64,000 bases of DNA from Trichococcus paludicola (GTDB lineage Bacteria; Bacillota; Bacilli; Lactobacillales; Aerococcaceae): assembly GCF_003052295.1 (NCBI RefSeq), contig NZ_QBLC01000003.1, positions 248,001 to 312,000 of the forward strand, given 5' to 3'. A program made the translations under genes and the position numbers. The notes under the pieces are model-generated. The model was given only the letters and a program-made list of their open reading frames with translations, was not told the DNA's origin and made no database searches. Positions 26,082 through 34,925 of this stretch are shown one piece after another (position 1 is the first letter of the stretch; every line of letters starts with the position of its first letter).

Positions 26082-27515
26082 TTGATTACTGGTGCATCAT
26101 CCGGAATTTCAGCGCAATTTCTCAATCCGGCTCAGTCATCTGCCACAAAAGCAGACGGTATAATTTTTGACAGTGTTTTATCCGGCTTGATCAAAGCCAA
26201 GGAACCAGCGACTATCATGCAAGAAGAGCCATCCGTCTCCGCGGAAACGGAGGATTCGCAAGAGAGCACTGATCAGGAGGCAACAGAACAGGGCTATTTG
26301 AATCTCTACCCCTACAGAATCCTTCAGGATGGGAAAGCTACGGTATCAGTCAGGAATGTTCCGACAGATGAAGAATCAGATCAGACTGGAACGTGGCTCG
26401 TCAGCGTGGCCGAGAAACAACAAGTGATAACAGAGAAACTTGGCTACGCTGCGCCCACAGAAACGCCTGTACTACCTGAAGAGATTGAAGCTAAATCGCA
26501 CATGGAAAGCTTGCCTGTTTCTTCCGTACAGGAAAGCAGCCCGCCTGAGGAATCCTTGACAAACTATCCGGACGGATCAGCAACAGATGAAAAAGCAGAT
26601 CAGACAGGAACGGGGCTTGTCAGCGTGGCAGAGAAACAGTCAGTGACAACGGATAAATTGAACTACGCTGTGTCCACAGCGAAAACGCCTGCACGACCTG
26701 AAGCGTTTGAATCTAGGGCTCACATTGAACAATTGCCTCTCTCGGACGCCGCTATCACCACCAGCGCAAGCGGATCGCAAGAGGATGAGCAGGTATCCAT
26801 TACAGAACGCATAGGGATAAGCGAACACGGAGAAAAAAAGCACTATCCGACCACGGTTGATATGCGGAAACAACAAGTTGATTTTAATTCGGGAGAACCT
26901 GAAAACCTCTTCGAACAGGAAGCAGAGAACAACTTGATTTCTGATGAAGAACATAATCTAGACTTACCGGAAGCAGCGGGAAAAACACCAAATGTAAATG
27001 AAAACAAAGCACTGATGAATCAGGGACCAGTTATCCGTGAACTGGCCACAGAGACTGTGTTTGGGCATAAGCCGTCAAAAGTGACTGCATCTCATATCGA
27101 AGACATCCAAAAGACGATCGAAATGCAGATAGAAAAAACGCCCGTGTTGGGTACCACAGTCGTGAAAATACTTCTTACTCCCGATAATATCGGGGATATC
27201 CATGTGCAGCTGATCAAAACGAAAGACAGCATCACTGCTGTCCTGCATGTCCAGGATGCCGAAACGAAGGGGCTATTGGAGGATCAATTGCCACTATTGA
27301 TGGAGCCGTTCAAACATAGCGTTTCTGAAAGTCCGCTAACACTTACGGTTGTTGCTGACCCGAGTTTGGCTTTTTCATTTTCAGAAGGAGCTGATCCAGG
27401 CCATCGAAAAATGGAACGGCAAGAATCCAGAAAAAGAACATCAAAAGAAAAGACAGAAACAAAAAAAAATCCAACAACGAAACAGTCATCAAGAGGGCTG
27501 AGCGTATTGGCATAA
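26082..27515 (+). CDS. fliK: FliK hook-length control protein
   Basis: A secreted ruler protein of 477 residues that sets hook length and switches export specificity through FlhB. The C-terminal domain fits the Flg_hook family (TVVKILLTPDNIGDIHVQLIKTKDSITAVLHVQDAETKGLLEDQLPLL). The N-terminal half is a low-complexity, Glu/Thr/Ser-rich ruler region containing a tandem duplication of about 73 codons (units from 26364 and 26583). The start is TTG with AGGAGGTGA upstream. It sits between fliJ and flgD as expected. Confidence 0.9.
   Translation: MITGASSGISAQFLNPAQSSATKADGIIFDSVLSGLIKAKEPATIMQEEPSVSAETEDSQESTDQEATEQGYLNLYPYRILQDGKATVSVRNVPTDEESDQTGTWLVSVAEKQQVITEKLGYAAPTETPVLPEEIEAKSHMESLPVSSVQESSPPEESLTNYPDGSATDEKADQTGTGLVSVAEKQSVTTDKLNYAVSTAKTPARPEAFESRAHIEQLPLSDAAITTSASGSQEDEQVSITERIGISEHGEKKHYPTTVDMRKQQVDFNSGEPENLFEQEAENNLISDEEHNLDLPEAAGKTPNVNENKALMNQGPVIRELATETVFGHKPSKVTASHIEDIQKTIEMQIEKTPVLGTTVVKILLTPDNIGDIHVQLIKTKDSITAVLHVQDAETKGLLEDQLPLLMEPFKHSVSESPLTLTVVADPSLAFSFSEGADPGHRKMERQESRKRTSKEKTETKKNPTTKQSSRGLSVLA
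26364..26747 (+). repeat. tandem duplication inside the fliK ruler region
   Basis: Unit 1 begins TDEESDQTGTWLVSVAEKQ (DNA from 26364) and unit 2 TDEKADQTGTGLVSVAEKQ (from 26583). They are offset by 219 bp (73 codons). Similarity continues for about 55 residues, through KLGYA/KLNYA and TPVLPE/TPARPE to ESLPVS/EQLPLS, with one single-residue insertion. Confidence 0.88.
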
Positions 27516-27533
27516 AGAGGAGGTGAACAGAAA

Positions 27534-27956
27534 GTGGATATCACATCAAATTTTACGATCGGATCGACGGAACAGCTGATCAGCAATAAAAGCCAAAGCA
27601 ATTCTGATCTTTCCATGGACGATTTTTTACAGATCATGGCTGCAGCCATTAAAATGCCTGCCATGTCAGAAGAAGGCGGGGGAAGCAGTGGCGGCTCCAC
27701 CGATTACATGGCTCAAATGATCCAATTCAGTACAATGGAACAGTTGAAGGATTTGACTGAATCATTGAACACGACCATGTTGATGACCCAACAACAACAG
27801 GCATTAGCAATGATCGGGAAAACCGTTACTGTGACTGGGGAAGCAAGCATCGTCACAGGAGTAGTGGATAAGGTGAAATTTTCAAATGGATTTGCAACGC
27901 TGATGATCGGCGGAAAGGACTACTATTTGAATGACGTACAGTCGATTGGAGAGTAA
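27534..27956 (+). CDS. flgD: FlgD hook assembly scaffold
   Basis: The hook cap needed for FlgE assembly. This is a short form of 140 residues, as in Bacillus. The N-terminal signature DLSMDDFLQIMAAAIKMP and STDYMAQMIQFSTMEQL are FlgD features, and a short beta domain follows. The start is GTG with AGGAGGTGA. The 3' end is followed 4 bp later by the next gene. Confidence 0.92.
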   Translation: MDITSNFTIGSTEQLISNKSQSNSDLSMDDFLQIMAAAIKMPAMSEEGGGSSGGSTDYMAQMIQFSTMEQLKDLTESLNTTMLMTQQQQALAMIGKTVTVTGEASIVTGVVDKVKFSNGFATLMIGGKDYYLNDVQSIGE

Positions 27957-27960
27957 CCGG

Positions 27961-28341
27961 ATGGACATAAGAGCGAATACCGATATCAAGAGGGTTGAGC
28001 CACTCCGACAAAACAGTAAGAATCAACAAGTATCAAGAGAGTTCCAAACAATCATGCAAGAGGCGCTGAGCCAAAGCAAAGATGACAAAGAGTTGAAGAT
28101 TTCCAACCATGCTCAAAAACGTCTGGATCAAAGAGGATTCTCATTGGAGGGTGAAGATATGAGTAATCTGAGCCAAGCGATGGATGAACTGGATGACAAA
28201 GGTTCAAAAAATTCTTTATTATTTTATAAAGATATGGCCTTGATCGCAAGCATCGACAACCGCACGATCATTACCGCATTGAATCAAAATGAGTTGGATA
28301 CAGTGATGAACATCGACAGCACCAAGTTCATCAAAGATTAA
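27961..28341 (+). CDS. flagellar operon protein (TIGR02530-like)
   Basis: A 126-residue protein found between flgD and flgE in many Firmicutes. Its recognisable segments are LKISNHAQKRLDQRGF, then an AMDELDDKGSKNSLLFYKDMALIASIDNRTIITAL core. The exact function is unknown to me; a hook-assembly accessory role is inferred from position. ATG 27961 follows GGAG. An earlier in-frame ATG at 27931 would overlap flgD. Confidence 0.78.
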   Translation: MDIRANTDIKRVEPLRQNSKNQQVSREFQTIMQEALSQSKDDKELKISNHAQKRLDQRGFSLEGEDMSNLSQAMDELDDKGSKNSLLFYKDMALIASIDNRTIITALNQNELDTVMNIDSTKFIKD

Positions 28342-28423
28342 AAAACGGCCGGACCGATAAGGAAGCCGTGCGATCCTTGAATGACAGATAGGATCAAGAT
28401 GTTAACTACTAGGAGGAAATCAA

Positions 28424-29308
28424 ATGTTAAAATCATTATACTCTGGCGTTACAGGCATGAAAAACTTACAAACAAAGATGGATGTAATCTCGAATAATAT
28501 AGCTAACGTAAACACAACCGGATTCAAGAGCGGAAGGGTACGTTTTGAAGATATGATCAGCCAATCAATGGCGAGTGCCCAAGAAGGCGTAAATGCGAAG
28601 CAGGTTGGATTAGGCGTTCAAACAGGCGCCATCGACACCATCATGAACGGCGGATCTTTACAGGCGACAGGAAGAGAACTGGACTTCGGGATTGAAAATG
28701 GCGACAGCTCATTCTTTGTAGTGAGTGGGGATGGTGGCGTCAACAATTACTATACCCGCGATGGGGGATTCTATCTTGATGCCGAGAACAATTTGGTGAC
28801 GAGTGCTGGTTACAGTGTGATGGGGGTCAACAATACTGAAGGTGATGGAACCGAGACGCTGGAAAACTTGAGTGTACCTGCCTATATCCAGGTCAATGCT
28901 GACGAAACGATTACGGCAATCGACAGTATCCCGGATGGAGCAACAAACGTGTTTGGTTTGAAGAGTCATTCAGTTGACAGTAAAGGTGTCATCACAGGTA
29001 ATTACGGAAATGGCGAATCTTATGTGATCGGACAAGTGGCTATGGCTAAATTCGCTAATGCCTCCGGATTGGAAAAAGCAGGCGGCAATCTGTACGTTGA
29101 ATCAGCAAACTCTGGAACTCCCAAACTAGGTTTTCCCGCAGACGATGGTTATGGCGTTATCAGATCAGGCTTTTTGGAAATGTCAAATGTCGATCTTGCG
29201 AATGAATTCACTGAAATGATCATCGCCAACAGAGCCTATCAAGCTAATTCCAGAAGCATAACGACCTCCGATTCGATGTTGGAAGAGTTATTGGCATTGA
29301 AACGCTAA
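28424..29308 (+). CDS. flgE: FlgE flagellar hook protein
   Basis: The subunit of the hook (294 residues, a short Gram-positive form related to FlgG). N-terminal signature: LYSGVTGMKNLQTKMDVISN, NIANVNTTGFKSGRVRFEDM. C-terminal signature: SGFLEMSNVDLANEFTEMII, ANRAYQANSRSITTSDSMLEELL. AGGAGG precedes the ATG. The 82-bp gap before it (28342-28423) holds only the leader. Confidence 0.95.
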   Translation: MLKSLYSGVTGMKNLQTKMDVISNNIANVNTTGFKSGRVRFEDMISQSMASAQEGVNAKQVGLGVQTGAIDTIMNGGSLQATGRELDFGIENGDSSFFVVSGDGGVNNYYTRDGGFYLDAENNLVTSAGYSVMGVNNTEGDGTETLENLSVPAYIQVNADETITAIDSIPDGATNVFGLKSHSVDSKGVITGNYGNGESYVIGQVAMAKFANASGLEKAGGNLYVESANSGTPKLGFPADDGYGVIRSGFLEMSNVDLANEFTEMIIANRAYQANSRSITTSDSMLEELLALKR

Positions 29309-29334
29309 ACTTCAAAAAGAAATGAGGAAAGCCC

Positions 29335-29538
29335 ATGATAGCTTTAACCAGTGTTTCAGGCGAGGCGTTTTTTCTAAATTGTGACCTGATTTACCGTATC
29401 GACGAAGCGTACGATACGATAATAACCTTGTCCGATGGTCAGCACATTCGTGTGAGTGAACCGGCAACCAAAATCGTAGAAAAAATTGTGGACTATAAAA
29501 GAAAGATTTATCTTGCTTTACCGGAGGTTGGAAAATGA
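29335..29538 (+). CDS. flbD: FlbD/SwrD family small protein
   Basis: A 67-residue protein of the FlbD family, known in Bacillus as SwrD, where it increases motor torque by stabilising the stators. The sequence (MIALTSVSGEAFFLNCDLIYRI, then DGQHIRVSEPATKIVEKIVDYKRKIY) fits the family. Its stop overlaps the motA start by 4 bp (ATGA), which couples it to the stator genes. Confidence 0.88.
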   Translation: MIALTSVSGEAFFLNCDLIYRIDEAYDTIITLSDGQHIRVSEPATKIVEKIVDYKRKIYLALPEVGK

Positions 29539-30347
29539 AGAAAAATCCGATCCCACCATTGGCCCTTGTCATTGGAGTAGCTTTAATCATCTGGTCCATT
29601 AATCAGGGCGGAAGCATGGGTGGGTTTATTGATGTACCGTCTTTAATCATTACATTAGCCGGCTCGTTCTGTGCCTTGCTGATCAGCTTTCCGTTTGCTG
29701 CTATAAAAAACATTCCAACAATAATCAAAAAAGTGATCGGAGCTCCCAGTGAGAACAAAAATGATCTGATTGAAAAATTCACAGAACTCTCTCGTCTGTC
29801 CCGAAGCAAAGGGATTTTGACTTTGGAACAAGAAATCAGCAAGATAGATAATTTGATCTTACGAGAGGGACTTCAGATGGCAGTGGATGGTATGGATCCT
29901 GCCGACATAAAAAGCATCATGGAAATAAAAATCGATAATATGGAAGCCAGACATGGCGTCGGCCAAGCCATATTCCTGAAATGGGGAGAGTTGGCTCCTG
30001 CGTTCGGTATGATCGGCACCTTGATCGGGCTGATCAATATGTTAAGCCAATTAAATGATCCCAGCACAATCGGCAGCGGGATGGCTGTCGCTTTGATCAC
30101 CACTTTCTACGGAAGTTTTTTTGCCAACCTGCTATTCATTCCGATTGCGACGAATCTGAAGATGCAGACCGAAGCGGAGCTGGAAGTTTGCGAAATGATC
30201 ATCGAAGGCGTGCTGTCGATTCAAGCCGGGCAAAATCCTCGGACAATCGAACAGAAATTGAACGGCTACTTGGATAACAAACCTGTGAAAAATAAAAACA
30301 AAAATAGGAATACGAACGCTGCTGCTGTTCAAAGCGAGGTAAATTAA
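29535..30347 (+). CDS. motA: MotA stator protein
   Basis: The four-helix stator subunit of the proton or sodium channel (270 residues). Helices lie near the N-terminus (LALVIGVALIIWSI; LIITLAGSFCALLISFPFAAI) and at 155-205 (GMIGTLIGLINMLSQL; AVALITTFYGSFFANLLFIPIA). The cytoplasmic loop that contacts FliG lies between them. It forms a complex with MotB, encoded 3 bp downstream. Which ion is used cannot be told from this sequence alone. Confidence 0.95.
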   Translation: MKKNPIPPLALVIGVALIIWSINQGGSMGGFIDVPSLIITLAGSFCALLISFPFAAIKNIPTIIKKVIGAPSENKNDLIEKFTELSRLSRSKGILTLEQEISKIDNLILREGLQMAVDGMDPADIKSIMEIKIDNMEARHGVGQAIFLKWGELAPAFGMIGTLIGLINMLSQLNDPSTIGSGMAVALITTFYGSFFANLLFIPIATNLKMQTEAELEVCEMIIEGVLSIQAGQNPRTIEQKLNGYLDNKPVKNKNKNRNTNAAAVQSEVN

Positions 30348-30350
30348 CCT

Positions 30351-31175
30351 ATGAGTAAACGGCGGAAACGAGGTGCCGAATCAGGTGGGGGCGCCCCGGA
30401 ATGGATGACAACATTCTCGGATTTGATGACGCTTTTGCTGACCTTCTTCATTTTGTTGTACTCATTCTCCAGTGTCAGCAATGACAAGTTCACCCAAGCC
30501 GCAGATTCTTTGCAAAATTCTTTTGTGGGATCCGGGCAAAAAAGTATTTTGACTGGAGGACAATGGATACCTGAGAAAAATGATCATGCAGCAAGCGGAG
30601 ATTCCGCATCCTTATCAGAAGCGGAAGAAGCTGCTGTTCAAGCGGTAAAAGCTGAAGCTGCTCGGGCAGAGTCCTTGGCTGCAGAAGGTCAAACAATGAT
30701 AGCGGTGGACCCGGAAGTCGTCAAAATGTATCAGGAAGTCATCGATTTTGTCGAAAAAAATGGATTGTCCGAAGAAATCAGTTTGAGTATGGATGCTGAT
30801 GGTGTCTACATGAACGTGAAGGCAGCGATCTTGTTCACGCCGGGCAGTGCGGTTATTACCGAAAGTGGCACGGCGGCTTTACAAAAAGTGGCAGAATTGA
30901 TCGGGAATTTTGAAAATAAGATCATGATAGAAGGGCATACGGACAACGTTCCCCATCATGATCAAAAATTTGAGAGCAACTGGGAGTTATCTGCAGGCAG
31001 AGCTCTTGCTGTGCTCAGGCATTTGGCCGAGCAGCAAAATATTGACCCCGCACGTCTAGCCGCTGTCGGCTATGGAGAATACAATCCGCTTGTCCCTAAT
31101 GACACGGCCGAACAGCGTGCTGAAAATCGAAGAGTCAATATTGTGTTGGTCTACGAACCGGAGGGAGCAGAATAA
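30351..31175 (+). CDS. motB: MotB stator protein
   Basis: The peptidoglycan-anchored stator subunit (274 residues). The single membrane helix with the ion-binding Asp is at PEWMTTFSDLMTLLLTFFIL. The C-terminal OmpA-like domain includes KIMIEGHTDNVPH, NWELSAGRALAVLRHL and RRVNIVLVYEPE. The linker region is Ala/Glu-rich. Its stop codon overlaps the fliL ATG by one base. Confidence 0.95.
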   Translation: MSKRRKRGAESGGGAPEWMTTFSDLMTLLLTFFILLYSFSSVSNDKFTQAADSLQNSFVGSGQKSILTGGQWIPEKNDHAASGDSASLSEAEEAAVQAVKAEAARAESLAAEGQTMIAVDPEVVKMYQEVIDFVEKNGLSEEISLSMDADGVYMNVKAAILFTPGSAVITESGTAALQKVAELIGNFENKIMIEGHTDNVPHHDQKFESNWELSAGRALAVLRHLAEQQNIDPARLAAVGYGEYNPLVPNDTAEQRAENRRVNIVLVYEPEGAE

Positions 31176-31648
31176 TGGAAAAAGAAGCACAGTTGCCCAA
31201 GAAGCAGAGCGTTCCGAAGCTTGTTCTGATAGCTGTCATTTTGATGGTTTTAATGGTCGGCGGAGGAATGATCGGTTCTTTGATGACGAACGGGCTAGCA
31301 ACGGAATGGATCGCTAACTTCAACAAAAAAGATGCGGAAACCATCCTTGTTCCGCAAGAGGAATTTCTGGTGAATTTAAAATCCAATGATGGCAGTCTCG
31401 ATGATTTTTTGAAAATCGAAATGTCCGTAGAGACAACTGATGAGGACAATGGAGCCATTCTGACCGAAAAGGCGGCGATTGTGCGCGATGCGATCATCAG
31501 CGTTCTCAGGAGTAAATCTACAGCCAATATTTTGGATGAAGCAGATGGAGCCCTGGTCATCAAGCAAGAGATCATCGCCAAAATCAATCAAAGTTTGGGC
31601 TCGGAAATCGCGAGTGATTTATACATTACAAATATCGTCATGCAATAG
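31175..31648 (+). CDS. fliL: FliL basal body-associated protein
   Basis: A single-pass membrane protein (157 residues) that surrounds and supports the stator. The N-terminal membrane helix is VLIAVILMVLMVGGGMIGSL. The extracytoplasmic domain contains EEFLVNLKSNDGSLDDFLKIEMSVE and a SEIASDLYITNIVMQ ending typical of FliL. Confidence 0.92.
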   Translation: MEKEAQLPKKQSVPKLVLIAVILMVLMVGGGMIGSLMTNGLATEWIANFNKKDAETILVPQEEFLVNLKSNDGSLDDFLKIEMSVETTDEDNGAILTEKAAIVRDAIISVLRSKSTANILDEADGALVIKQEIIAKINQSLGSEIASDLYITNIVMQ

Positions 31649-31674
31649 CGAAGTGGAAGGTGTGCGTCAAGGAA

Positions 31675-32046
31675 ATGGAAAATGAACTGTTATACATCGG
31701 GAAAAGTTTTATCGTGTTGATTTTTGTGATTTTTGCGATAAATTATCTGTTGAAATTATTGGATCGATTCGTCAACAAGAACGGCAAATACATCACCATG
31801 ATAGAGCGTGTTCCAATGAACCGCACATCGTCGCTTTGTATCGTTAAAGTCTCGGAATCCTACTATTTGATGAGCTGTACAGATACAAAGAATGAGATTT
31901 TGAAGGAATTGAACATTGAAGACATCAAGGAAGAAAAGACTGTTTTGGACATCGCGCAGCATAAAAGATTCCGCCCGGCCAGCCCAGTGGTTTTGGATGA
32001 AGTCGATGAGGGTGGCAGAATTTCACGAAGAGGGATGAGAAAATAG
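31675..32046 (+). CDS. fliO: FliO export component
   Basis: A small membrane protein (123 residues) of the FliO/FliZ family that helps assemble the FliP ring of the export gate. It has one helix (IGKSFIVLIFVIFAINYLLKLL), then a cytoplasmic part with GKYITMIERVPMNRTSSLCIVKVSESYYLMSC. ATG 31675 is chosen over GTG 31660, because GGAAGG lies directly before the latter. The call is supported by its place before fliP. Confidence 0.83.
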   Translation: MENELLYIGKSFIVLIFVIFAINYLLKLLDRFVNKNGKYITMIERVPMNRTSSLCIVKVSESYYLMSCTDTKNEILKELNIEDIKEEKTVLDIAQHKRFRPASPVVLDEVDEGGRISRRGMRK

Positions 32047-32047
32047 G

Positions 32048-32782
32048 ATGGTGAAAAAAGGGATTGTCACGAGCGGCGTTGGATTGTTATTTCTGACATT
32101 TCCTCAAAAAGTTCATGCGGCGGAAATCGTAGACACGGTTCAAAATGCTCTGGGCGGGACATCGGATGCTGTAAAAATGTATGTGTTGATAGGTCTTCTG
32201 AGTGTCATACCGGCATTTTTGATATTGACTACGTGTTTTACGCGGATCATCATTGTCTTTTCTTTTTTGAGAAGTTCGTTAGGCACACAGCAAAATCCTC
32301 CCAACACTGTCTTGATAGGCTTGGCGGCCTTCTTGACATTTTTTATCATGAGGCCAGCCTATACGGAAGTTTACCATGAGGCGGCGGTTCCGTTGATGGA
32401 GGATCAGATCGGCATCGAAGAGTTCTTTTATATAGCAGAGGACCCGATCCGGGACTTTATGCTTAAGCAGACGAGGGAGAAGGATCTTACCCTCTTTCTG
32501 GATCTGCAGGGGGATGACATGCCAACCAATACGGGAGATGTAAGTTTGCTCAGTCTCATTCCGGCCTTTGCGATCAGCGAATTGCGGACGGCCTTTACGA
32601 TCGGGTTTTTGATCTTCATTCCCTTTCTGGTGATAGACATCGTGGTTGCAAGTATTTTGATGTCCATGGGGATGTTCATGTTGTCGCCGGTAATGATTTC
32701 GTTGCCGTTTAAGTTACTTCTGTTCGTCTTGGTGGATGGTTGGTATTTGGTCGTTGAGTCGCTGGTATTAGGTTTTCAATAG
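32048..32782 (+). CDS. fliP: FliP export gate protein
   Basis: A core component of the flagellar export gate (244 residues). An apparent signal sequence (VTSGVGLLFLTFPQKVHAAE) is followed by the conserved helices. Family motifs: LLSVIPAFLILTTCFTRIII, VFSFLRSSLGTQQNPPN, FIPFLVIDIVVASILMSMGM, MLSPVMISLPFKLLLFVLVDGW. It starts right after the fliO stop. Confidence 0.97.
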   Translation: MVKKGIVTSGVGLLFLTFPQKVHAAEIVDTVQNALGGTSDAVKMYVLIGLLSVIPAFLILTTCFTRIIIVFSFLRSSLGTQQNPPNTVLIGLAAFLTFFIMRPAYTEVYHEAAVPLMEDQIGIEEFFYIAEDPIRDFMLKQTREKDLTLFLDLQGDDMPTNTGDVSLLSLIPAFAISELRTAFTIGFLIFIPFLVIDIVVASILMSMGMFMLSPVMISLPFKLLLFVLVDGWYLVVESLVLGFQ

Positions 32783-32792
32783 GGGTGCATGA

Positions 32793-33056
32793 ATGTCGAT
32801 AGAAAAAGTTTTAGATGTTTTGAGAGAAGGCTTCATGACCATTCTGATAGTTGCCGGACCGACGCTGGCCATCGCCTTGGTGGTAGGCTTGATCATCAGT
32901 ATTATTCAAGCAGCAACACAGCTGCAGGAACAGACATTGAGTTTTGTTCCAAAAATATTGGCCGTAATCGGAGCCTTGGTTGTGTTCGGCAATTTTATGC
33001 TGAACGCATTGATCGCTTATACAGAAAAAATATTCGAGTTGATTGCTGGATTGTGA
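32793..33056 (+). CDS. fliQ: FliQ export gate protein
   Basis: A two-helix export gate protein (87 residues): VLREGFMTILIVAGPTLAIA, LVVGLIISIIQAATQLQEQT, LSFVPKILAVI. A classic FliQ of normal length lying between fliP and fliR. Confidence 0.97.
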   Translation: MSIEKVLDVLREGFMTILIVAGPTLAIALVVGLIISIIQAATQLQEQTLSFVPKILAVIGALVVFGNFMLNALIAYTEKIFELIAGL

Positions 33057-33066
33057 TGGCTAAAGG

Positions 33067-33822
33067 ATGCTGATTACATTACAGAAACTCATATTGATCT
33101 TTATGCGGATAGGTTCTTTCGTTTTTATAAGTAAGGGATTTTCATTCAAAGGTGTACCAACTGTTGTGAAGATTGCCATTTCTTTGGGCTTGAGTTTGCC
33201 GGTTTACATCATGATACCCGCCATGGAGTCCGAGCTGGGTTTGGTGCAACTGGCGCTTTTCGCGCTGAAGGAATCCCTGGTCGGGCTGGCGCTAGGCTAT
33301 ATCACAAACCTCTTCTTTTATGCGGTTGAGATAGCCGGGAATTTTGCCGATTTCCAGGTCGGGTTTTCGATGTCGGCCGTCTTTGATCCTGCTTTAGGGT
33401 TCCAGGCTTCTTATTTCGGGAAAATATATTATTGGATGGCGCTGTCCATCTTCTTTTTTACGGATATGCACCATCATGTCTTGAGGGCATTGGTATCCGG
33501 ATTCGCGGTTTTCCCCATCGAAGCGTTTTCCGTAGGGGATTTTGGAGTGAAAGGGATTGTCACTCTGTTCTCGATGATGTTTGAGATAGCGTTGAATCTC
33601 TCGGCCCCTATCGTTATTGTGGCTTTGTTGACGGAAGTCGTTTTGGGAGTTCTCTCTCGGACTGTGCCTCAGATAAATGTGTTGATGCTTAGTATGCCTT
33701 TAAAGATTCTGGTCAGTATGTCACTTATGCTGGTTCTGTTGCCTAATTTGATGGACAGTATGACAGAGATGCTGCCGTTGATGGTGAAATACATGACTGA
33801 ATTTATCCAGTCACTAAGCTGA
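33067..33822 (+). CDS. fliR: FliR export gate protein
   Basis: A polytopic export gate component (251 residues). Segments such as ESLVGLALGYITNLFFYAVE, AGNFADFQVGFSMSAVFDPA and VALLTEVVLGVLSRTVPQIN are typical of FliR. It follows fliQ by 10 bp and precedes flhB by 15 bp. Confidence 0.96.
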   Translation: MLITLQKLILIFMRIGSFVFISKGFSFKGVPTVVKIAISLGLSLPVYIMIPAMESELGLVQLALFALKESLVGLALGYITNLFFYAVEIAGNFADFQVGFSMSAVFDPALGFQASYFGKIYYWMALSIFFFTDMHHHVLRALVSGFAVFPIEAFSVGDFGVKGIVTLFSMMFEIALNLSAPIVIVALLTEVVLGVLSRTVPQINVLMLSMPLKILVSMSLMLVLLPNLMDSMTEMLPLMVKYMTEFIQSLS

Positions 33823-33837
33823 TGAAGAGGTGATCAT

Positions 33838-34905
33838 GTGAGTGAGAAAGATGGAAAGACTGAAAAACCCACCCCAAAAAAGCTGAAGGATGCCCGAAAA
33901 CGTGGAGAGATAGCCAAGAGCCAAGAATTCAATTCCGCCTTTACTTATATCATGTTCATGATGTTCGCGATCGCGCTATCCACGCACGCCCTTCAATACG
34001 GGTATGTTTATCTGAAAAGTGAATTTGCGGTTGTTTATGATGTGGGTGGCCTTGAAAATAATCTCAATGATATCGGGATGAAGGCTATCTTATACATATT
34101 CATCTTAGCGGGACCTTTCTTAGGGATTGCTTTTATAGGGGCTTTGATTGCAAATATCATCCAAACAGGATTATTGTTCTCAACAGAAGCCCTAAAATTT
34201 AAAATGAGCCGACTGAACCCAGTGAGTGGTCTTAAAAATATGTTCAGTAAAAAGGCGCTATTCACTTTGATCAAAAATATTCTTAAGATGATCCTGATTG
34301 GTTACGTCTGTTACATATCGTTCGAAAAATCGGGTTACTACATCATCAACTCATCTGCAGTTGGAACCGAAAAACTCTATTTTTTGATTCTGGAACTTGT
34401 CAAAGATATCAGTACGAATCTTGCCATCTTGTTGTTTCTTTTAGGGATGGTGGATTTCATCTATCAAAAATATGACTATAAAAAGAATTTGAATATGACC
34501 AAACAAGAAATAAAAGATGAATACAAAGAATCAGAAGGCGATCCTTACATAAAATCATTAAGACGTCAAAAATATAAACAATTTAGTAAACAAATGCTGA
34601 AGGATGTGGAGTCTGCGACTGTCATCATCACAAACCCAACGCACTTGGCAATTGCCGTGCGTTATGATAAAAAACGCGACCAGGTGCCCGTAGTCGTCGC
34701 CAAGGGTGCAGACTATGTGGCAGAAAAAATCAGGGAAGCAGCTTCAAAAAATAATATTCCGATTATGGAAAACAAACCAGTGGCACGCGCCATGTACCGA
34801 TCAGTTGAGATCGGCCAGCCGATACCATTGGACTTTTATGAAGCGATAGCTGAGATGATTGCGTTGATCTATCAGATCGATGAAAGCAACAAGAGGAAAA
34901 TATAA
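33838..34905 (+). CDS. flhB: FlhB export switch protein
   Basis: A membrane protein of 355 residues that controls the switch from hook to filament export. It has a basic N-terminus (KTEKPTPKKLKDARKRGEIAKSQEF), four membrane helices, and a cytoplasmic domain with the self-cleavage motif NPTH at residues 266-269 (ITNPTHLAIAVRYD). GTG start with AAGAGGTGA. FliK, its partner, is encoded at 26082. Confidence 0.97.
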   Translation: MSEKDGKTEKPTPKKLKDARKRGEIAKSQEFNSAFTYIMFMMFAIALSTHALQYGYVYLKSEFAVVYDVGGLENNLNDIGMKAILYIFILAGPFLGIAFIGALIANIIQTGLLFSTEALKFKMSRLNPVSGLKNMFSKKALFTLIKNILKMILIGYVCYISFEKSGYYIINSSAVGTEKLYFLILELVKDISTNLAILLFLLGMVDFIYQKYDYKKNLNMTKQEIKDEYKESEGDPYIKSLRRQKYKQFSKQMLKDVESATVIITNPTHLAIAVRYDKKRDQVPVVVAKGADYVAEKIREAASKNNIPIMENKPVARAMYRSVEIGQPIPLDFYEAIAEMIALIYQIDESNKRKI

Positions 34906-34925
34906 GTGAGAGAAAGAGTGATGTA

